15,226 nt of DNA from Candidatus Woesearchaeota archaeon (GCA_016215305.1 JACRKI010000107.1:1-15226); one strand, 5' to 3'; counted from the stretch's first letter, positions 4,900 through 11,870 are shown. Notes: generated from the letters alone by a model not told the origin. Numbers and translations are program-made.

Positions 4900-5494
4900 A
4901 GAAAACCTTCTTGCACTTTGCTATGTATATGTCAGTTATCTCTTTAGAGAGAAAAATGTTCAGGAGAAAATAAAAATAATCTATCTTTTCGGTTCTGTTG
5001 CGCGTGGTGATTTTGATAAAGAAAGCGATATTGATGTTTTTATTGATGTAGAAAAAAAAAATGAAGGATTCATAAAAAGAGCAAGCCAAAGTGCACTAAA
5101 AAAATTATATGCAATTGAAGGAAAGAAGTGGGAGTTAAAAGGTATTGTGAATCCCCTTGCAATAAAAGTAGGAACGCTTGAAGAATGGGACCTACGAGAG
5201 AGCATTGAACGAGAGGGAATTATTCTTTTTGGTCAAAGTAGTGCAACAAAAATGCAAAAATATCTTCTTTTTTCTTTGATACATCCTCAAGCACCAAAAA
5301 AAAGAATTTACATTATAAGAACACTTTTTGGGAGAATGGAAAAGGAATACAGTGATCAAGGACTAGTCCAAAAATATAACGGAAAAATTCTCTCTCCTAG
5401 AATTTTCATAGTGCCTGTACTTGCACTTAAGGGAATAACACAATTTCTAGCAGAAGAAAAAGTTGAGTATGAAATTGAAGAAATCTGGAAGTGA
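4883..5494 (+). CDS. MNT-type nucleotidyltransferase (antitoxin-like) with C-terminal extension
   Basis: A 203-residue protein starting at a GTG inside the end of the HEPN gene, preceded by a purine-rich GAGGAAGC. The nucleotidyltransferase core is clear: YLFGSVARGDF (34-44), with the GSxxRG loop at 37-42 and the metal-binding aspartates in SDIDVFID (D49, D51). Minimal nucleotidyltransferases of toxin-antitoxin pairs are usually 100-150 residues. Here about 75 extra residues (126-203) follow, containing KKRIYIIRTLFGRME and SPRIFIVPVLALKGI, reminiscent of an additional substrate-recognition domain. The likely role is AMPylation-type modification of the HEPN partner. A tandem near-duplicate (ATTGAAGAAATCTGG / ATTGAAGAAATTTAG) runs across the stop region at about 5474-5508, suggesting a small duplication at the 3' end. 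Confidence 0.8.
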   Translation: MKRLDKENLLALCYVYVSYLFREKNVQEKIKIIYLFGSVARGDFDKESDIDVFIDVEKKNEGFIKRASQSALKKLYAIEGKKWELKGIVNPLAIKVGTLEEWDLRESIEREGIILFGQSSATKMQKYLLFSLIHPQAPKKRIYIIRTLFGRMEKEYSDQGLVQKYNGKILSPRIFIVPVLALKGITQFLAEEKVEYEIEEIWK

Positions 5495-5608
5495 TTGAAG
5501 AAATTTAGAATAAAATTATTACCCCTCTCCTCCCGCAATCTGTCTTGCATATTTTAATCGAATTTCTACCGCAGCTTAATTTCCGCGCAAAGTCCACTTC
5601 ATCACAAA

Positions 5609-5617
5609 GCTTATATA
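5609..5617 (+). promoter_or_regulatory. TATA box of the nitroreductase gene
   Basis: CTTATATAG is centred about 27 nt upstream of the ATG at 5640, indicating a leaderless transcript. Confidence 0.55.
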
Positions 5618-5639
5618 GTTATTTCTCATAAAATAAATC

Positions 5640-6326
5640 ATGGATGTCATGGAATGTATTCACACGCGCCGCTCTATTCGCAAATATCAGGATATTCCTG
5701 TTGAGTTTGAAAAAGTTGGGAGAATCGTCGAAGCAGGCATGATCGTTCCTACCGCGGGAAACATTCAAGATTTGCGATTCATTATTATTCAGGATAAAGG
5801 CAAGCGCGCACAAATCGCAGAAGCATCACTGCAGCAATATTGGATGGAAACCGCGCCAGTGCACATTGTCGTTTGCGTCGACATCAAACGCGGCAAACAA
5901 TTTTATGGAATGCGGGGAGAAAGATTGTATTCTGTCCAGCACAGCGGCGCGGCCGCGATGAGCATGCAACTCGCCGCGCATCATTTTGGACTCGGTTCCT
6001 GCTGGGTCGGCGCATTTGACGAAGAAGCGATCAAATCCATCTGCGGTATTCCTGAATACGCACGACCAGAAGCAATCATCACTGTCGGGTATCCAGATGA
6101 AATTCCACCACGGCCGCCAAAATATATTCTGGAAACATTCACGTACATTGAACGATTCGGAAACAGAATCAGAACATTCCCCCTCATCATTGCAGAGCCA
6201 TCTCCACTCGTCGAAAAAGCAGTGAAAGACACGATTCACGCAATTGATGAAGGAACAAACACCATCGTCGGCAAAGGCGTTGAAAAAGGAAAGGAATTGT
6301 GGAAAAGATTGATGAAGAAGGAGTAA
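5640..6326 (+). CDS. Nitroreductase-family FMN-dependent oxidoreductase
   Basis: A 228-residue member of the NAD(P)H-FMN nitroreductase fold. The FMN phosphate-binding motif TRRSIRKY lies at 9-16, PTAGNIQ at 37-43, a mid-region helix HSGAAAMSMQLAAHHFGLGSCWVGAF at 101-126 contains the family's usual GLGSCW, and GYPDE at 150-154 is the conserved strand end. Residues 175-228 form a charged C-terminal helix beyond the core. Substrates in this family include quinones, flavins and nitroaromatics and cannot be told from sequence. It sits alone between two HEPN/nucleotidyltransferase modules. Its GC content is visibly higher than theirs, suggesting a resident gene between accessory modules. The first operator of the next module overlaps its stop codon. 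Confidence 0.85.
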   Translation: MDVMECIHTRRSIRKYQDIPVEFEKVGRIVEAGMIVPTAGNIQDLRFIIIQDKGKRAQIAEASLQQYWMETAPVHIVVCVDIKRGKQFYGMRGERLYSVQHSGAAAMSMQLAAHHFGLGSCWVGAFDEEAIKSICGIPEYARPEAIITVGYPDEIPPRPPKYILETFTYIERFGNRIRTFPLIIAEPSPLVEKAVKDTIHAIDEGTNTIVGKGVEKGKELWKRLMKKE

Positions 6327-6466
6327 ATCCATTAAATTGGAAATAGTTATTTCTTACATCATTTTCATCTCTACTATTACTTCTAGCAATGCTCTATTTC
6401 CACTATTTTGGAAAATAGGAACTTTTATATATGAGAATAACTCTCATTTCCATTTGATTGGAAATG
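6326..6466 (+). promoter_or_regulatory. Promoter with three TTCCA-N6-TGGAA operators
   Basis: Three palindromes with constant spacing precede the HTH-nucleotidyltransferase gene: TCCA-TTAAAT-TGGA (6328-6341), TCCA-CTATTT-TGGA (6399-6412, arms extended to CTATTTCC / GGAAAATAG at 6394-6418) and TCCA-TTTGAT-TGGA (6449-6462). The TATA (CTTTTATATATG, 6422-6433) lies between sites two and three, and site three covers the expected transcription start just before the ATG at 6464. The gene itself encodes a winged helix, so autorepression is the simplest reading. Confidence 0.65.
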
Positions 6467-7093
6467 TTCACAGAAAACATAATAGGATCAAAAGCGAAGG
6501 TGAAGATTCTTCGTGTTCTCAGTGAGGTGAGAACTGCATACACGCTCAAAGACATTGTAGAAGAAACAGGGTTGAGTCTGAGCATTACTCACAAAGCTGC
6601 TGAAGAACTTCATGATGAAAATATCTTGATAAAAATAAAAGGGAGCGGAAAAGAGAAACTCTACAAATTCAACGCTGAAGGTGTTTTTGCTTCTTCTTTG
6701 TTTGAATTGTTTAAGATTGAAAAAACAAAGCAAAGAAGAGATGTCATTCTTCTTAAAACATGGAACATATTAGAAAACCTCCTGACAACAATAAAAAATG
6801 ACATTTCAGTACTCATCTTGTTTGGGAGTCAAGCTCGGGGAGAGGCAACGCTAAAAAGTGATGTTGACGTCCTTATCATTCCAAAAGAGAAAGTAAGATT
6901 ATTGGAGAGTATAAAAAAAATTGACAAGAAATTGCAGCCGGTATTTATGAATAGAGCTGCACTACAAGCGGAAATGAAAAATAAAACTCCATTTTATAAT
7001 AATCTCAAGAGAGATGGAGTTTTTCTTTTTATTGCTAAGGATTTGAAGAAAGATATGAAAGAAATATTTCCAGAAAAGAACAGTGAGCATTGA
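6464..7093 (+). CDS. Winged-helix/nucleotidyltransferase fusion (antitoxin-regulator)
   Basis: A 209-residue two-domain protein. Residues 1-75 form a winged helix: helix AKVKILRVLS (11-20), the HTH region YTLKDIVEETGLSLSITHKAAEEL (26-49), and a wing around IKIKGSGKEKLYKFN. Residues about 113-190 are a nucleotidyltransferase with LILFGSQARGE (117-127) and SDVDVLII (132-139; D133 and D135 bind metal). The domain order matches archaeal HTH-MNT antitoxins. The ATG at 6464 is preferred over an in-frame TTG at 6458, as it lies 36 nt from the TATA with site three directly before it. It overlaps the HEPN gene downstream by 11 nt. It probably neutralises that HEPN toxin and represses the operon through the TTCCA-N6-TGGAA sites. 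Confidence 0.8.
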   Translation: MFTENIIGSKAKVKILRVLSEVRTAYTLKDIVEETGLSLSITHKAAEELHDENILIKIKGSGKEKLYKFNAEGVFASSLFELFKIEKTKQRRDVILLKTWNILENLLTTIKNDISVLILFGSQARGEATLKSDVDVLIIPKEKVRLLESIKKIDKKLQPVFMNRAALQAEMKNKTPFYNNLKRDGVFLFIAKDLKKDMKEIFPEKNSEH

Positions 7094-7517
7094 CCCAACA
7101 ATTATACTCATTAAAAGAGCGGAATTGATAAAATCCATTGCAGAGCAGCACAAAAATAATTCTTTGTATTTTTTAGATGGAGCAAAAACAATGCTGAACT
7201 CAAACACTCCTTTGCTCGCAGTGTTGCTCGGATATTTTGCAATGGAACATAAAGCAAATCAACTCTTAGCGTTAAATGGATACAAAGTAGAAAGCCACAT
7301 CTGCACGCAACTTGGATTGAGCAGACTACTGAAGAAAAAAGAATTAGCAAGAAAGATAAGTGAGGTTTTTCAAGAACGGCAAACTATTGGGTATAGGATG
7401 TTTTTGAAGCAGAGTGAAGAAGAACAAAGACATGCGAAGAAAATTATTGAAGAAAATATTATCCCTTTCATACAAGAAATTGATGCTTTGATAAAATTAG
7501 AAACAATGAAACTGTAA
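7083..7517 (+). CDS. HEPN-domain protein, toxin-like partner of HTH-nucleotidyltransferase
   Basis: A 144-residue helical protein translated from a GTG that lies within the last codons of the preceding gene, a typical sign of translational coupling. The helix LAVLLGYFAMEHKANQLLAL (about 45-64) matches the N-terminal HEPN helix pair that carries partners into a dimer. The motif FQERQTIGYRMF (96-107) gives R99 and Y104 in an RX4Y arrangement, again with Tyr instead of His. The tail HAKKIIEENIIPFIQEIDALIKL is a long helix. It is predicted to be an RNase-type toxin controlled by the upstream nucleotidyltransferase. A catalytically weak variant is possible given the Tyr. Confidence 0.65.
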   Translation: MSIDPTIILIKRAELIKSIAEQHKNNSLYFLDGAKTMLNSNTPLLAVLLGYFAMEHKANQLLALNGYKVESHICTQLGLSRLLKKKELARKISEVFQERQTIGYRMFLKQSEEEQRHAKKIIEENIIPFIQEIDALIKLETMKL

Positions 7518-7761
7518 GCAAGACCAATAATTTTGATCTATTTTTCCTGAATTATATTCAAAGATCTTTTTGAAAAAATAATACAATAAATAATACTTAC
7601 ATAAAGATACAGAAGCGATGCTGGTGCGTGTATTCTTTTTTCTTGTTCGTGTGTTGTGCGCTTCTTGCTTGTGAAAAAACAAAAACCTTTGGCACATCCA
7701 ATAAAAACAAACACCATTTCTGTCACAATATTTTTAAGACAAAATTTAATTCTCCACTAAA
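7518..7761. other. Intergenic stretch without a supported gene
   Basis: These 244 bases contain short open frames on both strands but none with a promoter, ribosome binding site or recognisable product. A TATA-like AATATTTTTAAG (7728-7739) near the end serves the gene at 7762. Confidence 0.5.
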
Positions 7762-7983
7762 ATGGGAAATCGCTGGGCAAGTTATGAAACTGAATGGTTT
7801 AATCCGCTTCAAGCTCCGTATCTTCATTTTGTTCAAGGAGCAAAATGGGGATATACATTAGTTGATGGTGTTTGTGCTCGTCTTCAGAGAGAAGGATATA
7901 AAATAAATCCTCTTGAAGTTGCATGCCTCGGACGAGGAAAAAGGATTCCGCAATATCGATTGGCGTTTGAGAAGCTTCACTAA
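7762..7983 (+). CDS. Small protein of unknown function
   Basis: A 73-residue protein, no family recognised. It is rich in aromatic residues (four Tyr, three Trp, three Phe) and has the pattern WGYTLVDGVCARLQREGYKINPLEVACLG, followed by a basic GRGKRIPQYR. There is no signal peptide or membrane helix, two cysteines (38, 55) and a compact size suggesting one folded domain. A TATA-like element is centred about 28 nt before the ATG, which supports an expressed, leaderless gene. The codon usage looks ordinary for the window. It precedes the hairpin-rich region upstream of ftsZ and may be unrelated to it. Confidence 0.55.
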   Translation: MGNRWASYETEWFNPLQAPYLHFVQGAKWGYTLVDGVCARLQREGYKINPLEVACLGRGKRIPQYRLAFEKLH

Positions 7984-8040
7984 GAAAAACGAGTTCTCAA
8001 CTCCCAGTATACGTTTTCCCTACACCAATGTAGTCAAATT

Positions 8041-8056
8041 CGAAAGGTTTATATAG
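8041..8056 (+). promoter_or_regulatory. Strong archaeal promoter (BRE-like plus TATA)
   Basis: CGAAAGGTTTATATAG combines a purine-rich BRE-like CGAAA with a near-consensus TTTATATA box. The expected start is near 8078, exactly where the first hairpin begins, and about 240 nt upstream of the ftsZ start codon. Confidence 0.55.
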
Positions 8057-8077
8057 AAGTTTGCACATAAATTTGGT

Positions 8078-8192
8078 TATCGGTTTTGCGAGAACTGATA
8101 ATAAAAATCAAAAGAAAGATTGTCTTTGATTTTTGGCGAAATCAAATCAATCGTAGCGATTATAAAAATAATTGTTTGTTGGCGCAAACAAT
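8078..8192 (+). ncRNA. Possible structured RNA or ftsZ leader made of tandem hairpins
   Basis: Four stem-loops follow the promoter. H1 is 8078-8085 with 8093-8100, with a G-U wobble on the plus strand. H2 is TTTGATTT 8125-8132 with AAATCAAA 8139-8146, loop TTGGCG. H3 is AATCG-TAG-CGATT 8149-8161. H4 is ATTGTTTG 8171-8178 with CAAACAAT 8185-8192, again loop TTGGCG. In addition 8103-8112 can pair with 8125-8134, competing with H2 in switch-like fashion. The wobble favours plus-strand RNA. It could be an independent small RNA or a leader of the longer ftsZ transcript; no known RNA family is recognised. Confidence 0.45.
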
Positions 8193-8315
8193 CGGCTTGT
8201 TCTAAAGCAATTAATAGTTGAAGTACTATAAATACTTTTCGGTAGAGATATTTCCGACAAATATTTTGGGCGCTTCGATTATGACAAAATAAAAAAGAGA
8301 AAAGAGGGGTTGCGT

Positions 8316-9377
8316 ATGGACTTCCTGGTAAAAAATGCGTTGGGACAAGAGATGCCAGCAAAAACTGTTGGCAGTGCGAACATAAAAGTAATCGGCTGCG
8401 GTGGCGCAGGCAACAACATGGTCAGCTGGCTGCACAAAAAGCAGGTCAGTGGCGCAGAGATTTATGCGTGCAATACTGACGTACAGCACTTGAACGTTAC
8501 TTCTGCTGATAAAAAATTCCTGATTGGAAAAGATATCACCCGTGGTTTGGGCTGCGGCGGCTTCCCGCAAAAAGGCGCTGAATCCGCGAAAGAATCCATT
8601 CAGGAAATCAAGGAATGCCTCAACGGCGCAGACATGGTTTTCGTTTGCGCAGGAATGGGCGGAGGAACTGGAACTGGTTCTGCTCCTATTGTCGCGAAAG
8701 TCGGAAAAGATGTTGGCGCAATCGTGATTGGAACAGTCACTATGCCATTCAAAATCGAACGAGCTCGTGTTGAAAAAGCAGAATTTGGATTGCAGCAATT
8801 GCGAGAGGTTTCTGACACGGTTATTGTCATTGACAACAACCGACTTGTGCAGATCGCAGGAAACCTGCCTATTCAACAAGCGTTTGCAGTCGCGAATGAA
8901 TTGATCGCAACCATGATCAAAGGAATTGTGGAAACAATCAGCATCCCAAGCCTTGTCAATCTTGACTTTGCAGACGTTAAAGCAATCATGACAGGCGGCG
9001 GCGTTGCAGTTATCGGCGTTGGCGCATCTGACACGAATAACAGAGTGGAAGAAGCAGTTAAAGGCGCTCTGAGCAATCCATTGCTTGAAGTAAGCTACGA
9101 AGGAGCAACTGGTGCGCTTATTCACATCCATGGCGGTCCAGACTTGACACTCGAAGAAGTCAACCAGATTGGAGAATTGGTGACAGAAAGCATGGACGAT
9201 AACGCGAACTGCATCTGGGGAACCAGAGTCACTGATGACATGAAAGGCAAAGTTACTGTGATGACCATTATGACAGGAGTAAAATCTCCTTGGGTTTTGG
9301 GCAAAGCAGCTGCACGATCAGTTGTCAAGGACAGACCTGTTTTTAACGACGAGTTAGGAATTGAGATTGTCCATTAG
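8316..9377 (+). CDS. ftsZ: Cell-division GTPase FtsZ
   Basis: A 353-residue archaeal FtsZ, the tubulin-like GTPase that polymerises into the division ring. The G-box elements are complete: GCGGAGNN (27-34), NTD (53-55), the tubulin signature GGGTGTGS (115-122), and the T7 loop NLDFADV (215-221) with D217 and D220 that completes the catalytic site of the next subunit. The C-terminal domain ends at GIEIVH with hardly any tail, so a long disordered linker and a distal partner-binding peptide, common in other FtsZ proteins, are absent or very short. The start is set by GAGGGG at 8304-8309, 6 nt before ATG 8316, rather than the TTG two codons earlier. It has a long structured leader and a structured 3' region. 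Confidence 0.97.
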   Translation: MDFLVKNALGQEMPAKTVGSANIKVIGCGGAGNNMVSWLHKKQVSGAEIYACNTDVQHLNVTSADKKFLIGKDITRGLGCGGFPQKGAESAKESIQEIKECLNGADMVFVCAGMGGGTGTGSAPIVAKVGKDVGAIVIGTVTMPFKIERARVEKAEFGLQQLREVSDTVIVIDNNRLVQIAGNLPIQQAFAVANELIATMIKGIVETISIPSLVNLDFADVKAIMTGGGVAVIGVGASDTNNRVEEAVKGALSNPLLEVSYEGATGALIHIHGGPDLTLEEVNQIGELVTESMDDNANCIWGTRVTDDMKGKVTVMTIMTGVKSPWVLGKAAARSVVKDRPVFNDELGIEIVH

Positions 9378-9391
9378 ACATTGAAGTCCAG

Positions 9392-9413
9392 ATCACACCC
9401 CTATCTGTGTGAT
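9392..9413 (+). repeat. Hairpin downstream of ftsZ
   Basis: ATCACAC (9392-9398) pairs perfectly with GTGTGAT (9407-9413) around an 8-nt loop. An alternative pairing CTATC / GATAG (9401-9405 with 9411-9415) overlaps it. It lies 14 nt after the ftsZ stop codon. Confidence 0.5.
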
Positions 9414-9423
9414 AGAGTTTCTT

Positions 9424-9486
9424 GGCCTTCATGTTCCTACACCCCCCAACTAACAGTTCATGAAGGCCTCCCTTTGGGGATTTTTT
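9424..9486 (+). terminator. ftsZ 3' structure: 10-bp stem, possible pseudoknot, T-tract
   Basis: GGCCTTCATG (9424-9433) pairs perfectly with CATGAAGGCC (9459-9468) around a 25-nt loop. The loop holds CCCCAA (9444-9449), complementary to TTGGGG (9474-9479) just downstream, so an H-type pseudoknot is possible. The alternative TCCC / GGGA mini-hairpin (9469-9480) directly precedes T6 (9481-9486), giving an intrinsic-terminator appearance. Regulated termination or 3'-end protection are both plausible. Confidence 0.55.
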
Positions 9487-9504
9487 ATTTATTTTTATCA
9501 TAAT

Positions 9505-9513
9505 CTTTTAAAA
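9505..9513 (+). promoter_or_regulatory. TATA box of the PIN-like gene and dphB
   Basis: CTTTTAAAA is centred about 28 nt before the ATG at 9537, pointing to a leaderless transcript that probably also carries dphB. Confidence 0.45.
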
Positions 9514-9536
9514 CGAAATAAGATTCTCTTGCAAGA

Positions 9537-10586
9537 ATGATACCACTTTCAACAGATAACATCGCAACCAATCATTTGAACACGAACGCAAGGCGCATTA
9601 CTTGTGTGAACCCTTTTTTTCCAGAACTCATGAACGGCTTAGAACATATTGTTGTGGAAGCAAGTGTCTTCCTTCAAACAGAAGGGAGAGATCTCATGAC
9701 ACATGCGCAGAATAGGGGAGTTACTGCCTATATGACAAGACAAGTGTATAAGAGTATTATAGATGGAATAGAGACAAAAACATGCAACGAGGAGAATAAA
9801 GCAATAAGGGCACTGCTGGAGATATTCGAAAGAACAGGAACAATTCTGGATGTTGAAGCAATTGTCAATGAATTGGGAAATCCGCTTTGTTTTGAATATG
9901 ATACTGTTTTAGAGATATTGGCGCAAGCAAGAAGTAAGAAAGTATTAGGGGAGGAGATCAAAAAACACTATTCAGGGCTCTACGACAAGATTAGGGAAAT
10001 GTATAAAAAAGGGGTACAAACAAAAGCAGACATGGAAATTATTGTGAATATGATATTGGATGGCAGAGATATTTTTCCATGCTACGCAGATTATAGAGGA
10101 GAATTGGAATCCCTGAAAGCAGTGCGGGAAGCAATCCACGCGCAATTTCAACCACAGACCAGAAAACGATTTGCGGAAGTAGATCATATGCTTCCTGGAA
10201 GATTTTTCTATGCAGATTATATTATTATAGGCAAGGGACAAAATCTCCCAAACACCAAATTCATGTTCAGAAAACTCTTTCTTACTCTGTATGAAGATAT
10301 ACAGAACAAATATTCTGATAAAATAGTGTCTGATGAATATCAAAAGAAAATACGCCACCAAGATGAGAACAGAAAAAAGGAAGATGAGAAAGGAACTGTT
10401 CTTGCGGCGTATGCACTTCTTCCATTGATAGGCGCAGATCCGAGAAAAACAGGAATAATCATACTTGATCGCGATGTTCTTGATCTTATGAAACTTCGAA
10501 AATACAGTAAAATCAACTATCTTCCAGAGGATCATAACGCTTTGCTTTATCCAGCAAAGCAATGGACTAGACGAGGTGCAGTATGA
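9537..10586 (+). CDS. Divergent PIN-like domain protein of unknown function
   Basis: A 349-residue soluble protein with no family recognised at high confidence. The N-terminal segment HIVVEASVFLQTEG (37-50) resembles the first strand of PIN nucleases, with E41 where an Asp usually sits. Near the C-terminus GTVLAAYALLPLIGA (286-300) followed by KTGIIILDRDVLDLMKL (304-320) resembles the final PIN elements (helix with acidic residue, then T/LDxD). Between them lie about 230 helical, charged residues, including an acidic-basic stretch near 260-285, so the fold would be a PIN core with a large insertion. D311 and D313 are candidate metal ligands. Its stop overlaps the dphB start by 4 nt (ATGA), so the two are translationally coupled, hinting at a link to translation. 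The PIN reading is an inference from motif spacing. Confidence 0.5.
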   Translation: MIPLSTDNIATNHLNTNARRITCVNPFFPELMNGLEHIVVEASVFLQTEGRDLMTHAQNRGVTAYMTRQVYKSIIDGIETKTCNEENKAIRALLEIFERTGTILDVEAIVNELGNPLCFEYDTVLEILAQARSKKVLGEEIKKHYSGLYDKIREMYKKGVQTKADMEIIVNMILDGRDIFPCYADYRGELESLKAVREAIHAQFQPQTRKRFAEVDHMLPGRFFYADYIIIGKGQNLPNTKFMFRKLFLTLYEDIQNKYSDKIVSDEYQKKIRHQDENRKKEDEKGTVLAAYALLPLIGADPRKTGIIILDRDVLDLMKLRKYSKINYLPEDHNALLYPAKQWTRRGAV

Positions 10587-11341
10587 CCCTCCACATCATC
10601 GGCATTGGACTTGACAGCGAGAAAGATATAACTGTCAAAGGACTTGAATTAGTTCAGAAATCAGAACTTGTTTACTTAGAAGTCTATACATCTAAATTAC
10701 ATTGTCCGTTTATCAATCTCGCAAAATTGTATGGCAAACAAATCACCCTTGCAGATAGAGCAATGGTGGAAGGAGACAACAACGAAATTCTTGAACACGC
10801 AAAAACAATGGATGTTGCATTTCTTATTATTGGTGATCCATTTTCCGCGACAACGCATTTGGATATGATGATGCGAGCGAAGAAAGAAGGAATTGCTGTC
10901 ACTGTTACTAATAACGCATCTATTCTCACTGCTGTTGGCATTACTGGGCTTCAACTCTATAAATTTGGCAAAACAACATCAGTTCCGTATCCTGAAGAAA
11001 ATTTCCAGCCAGAAACCGCGTATGAGGTGATTGCGCAGAATAAAAAAAATGGATTGCATACACTTGTGTTACTTGACATCAAACAAGATCAGCAACGATT
11101 TATGAGTGTGAATGAAGCACTTACTATTCTTCTTGCGATTGAAGAGAAACGTGGCGAAAATATTTTTCCTTCTTCAACGCTTTGTGTTGGATGCGCACGA
11201 CTCGGTTCACAAGATCCAACCATTATTGCAGGAACTGCGCAAGAACTTCTTGCAAAAGATTTTGGCTTGCCACTGCATTGCCTTCTCGTTCCCGGCAATC
11301 TTCATTTTATGGAAGAGGAAGCGATGGGGATGTGGAGATGA
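10583..11341 (+). CDS. dphB: Diphthine synthase
   Basis: A 252-residue SAM-dependent methyltransferase of the tetrapyrrole-methylase fold. It builds diphthine on the conserved histidine of elongation factor 2 in diphthamide synthesis. Recognisable family segments are GIGLDSEKDITVKGLE (7-22), VYLEVYTS (30-37), the SAM-site GDPFSATTH (84-92), NNASI (110-114) and the C-terminal LPLHCLLVPGNLHFMEEEA. Length is about that of archaeal DphB. It starts within the stop of the preceding PIN-like gene and is followed after 6 nt by a frame-broken gene, so all three may be one operon. There is no sign of degeneration. Assignment is confident. Confidence 0.95.
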   Translation: MTLHIIGIGLDSEKDITVKGLELVQKSELVYLEVYTSKLHCPFINLAKLYGKQITLADRAMVEGDNNEILEHAKTMDVAFLIIGDPFSATTHLDMMMRAKKEGIAVTVTNNASILTAVGITGLQLYKFGKTTSVPYPEENFQPETAYEVIAQNKKNGLHTLVLLDIKQDQQRFMSVNEALTILLAIEEKRGENIFPSSTLCVGCARLGSQDPTIIAGTAQELLAKDFGLPLHCLLVPGNLHFMEEEAMGMWR

Positions 11342-11347
11342 AGTTGC

Positions 11348-11846
11348 ATGAGAAGAATAGACTTTCAAAAATGCTTTCAAATGCCTAATCGTGATACTTG
11401 TCTCGGCGCAGCAATTGCAAACTATATTCTCATTGATCAACAAGCTCCTGAAGGAGAATTAAATAGACTTTATAGAAGGTATCTTTCTTCTCCATTATAG
11501 TCCTGTTGATTCTGCCTCACTCAAATATCCTGATTCGGATGAAGTAAGAAAGGCAATCTCTGATAATGAAGATGGACGATCATATGATAACACTTATGAA
11601 CGTGCGCTAAATTTCGTAGAAAGAATATATACTGAAGAGAATAAAGCATATATTGCAATAATTAATTTTGAAAATAAAGCTCGTAAACCTATGGATGAGG
11701 TAAAAGGGCATGCTGTCGCTGTTTTAAGAAAAAAGAGGGATGCAGGTTTTCTAAAGATTTATGATTATAACGGTGGGATATATATGTTAGAAGAGGGAGA
11801 AGCTCTTCATGCTGTTGGACTTCTTGCTCTTGAAAAGAGACTTTGA
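11348..11846 (+). pseudogene. Frame-broken papain-like (Cys-His-Asp) protein gene
   Basis: A start at 11348, 6 nt after dphB, gives 50 codons ending at a TAG (11498-11500). A second frame, open from 11463 to a TGA at 11846 and containing no ATG, GTG or TTG until far inside, continues with coding-like sequence. Joining them needs a +1 shift between 11463 and 11500 and yields a protein of about 165 residues. The first part contains DTCLGAAIANYILI and the second GHAVAVLRKKR followed by FLKIYDYNGG. A Cys-x-G-A helix start, a His-Ala-Val strand and a downstream Asp match the order of papain-fold cysteine peptidases or related transglutaminase-like proteins (inference). It may be a true pseudogene, a sequencing error or a programmed frameshift. 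No recognisable family name can be given. Confidence 0.6.
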
Positions 11847-11870
11847 TTTTTCCCAAAAACTTTTTATATT

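Larger units (their letters stand above)
7984..8315. other. Gene-free region upstream of ftsZ with two promoters and hairpin array
   Basis: These 332 bases encode no supported protein. They hold a strong TATA at 8047-8056, a run of hairpins at 8078-8192 listed separately as a possible RNA, a second TATA ACTATAAATAC (8225-8235) that could start a shorter ftsZ message, and the ftsZ Shine-Dalgarno at 8304-8309. Confidence 0.6.

Noticed and set aside
5826..6332. A 168-codon minus-strand open frame
   Set aside because: Antisense to the nitroreductase gene; composition is that of a complementary-strand artefact and it has no promoter.
8078..8192. Hairpin run considered as a tRNA cluster
   Set aside because: No GGTTCRA-type T-loop, no seven-base acceptor stem and no CCA-like end could be found.
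8226..9131. A 301-codon open frame on the minus strand
   Set aside because: It lies antisense to ftsZ, whose product is unmistakable; the translation is Cys/His/Asn-rich without domain features, as expected from a shadow frame.
9972..10562. A 196-codon minus-strand open frame
   Set aside because: Antisense to the PIN-like gene, which has a promoter and a coupled start with dphB; the minus product is an Ile/Phe/Lys-rich shadow.
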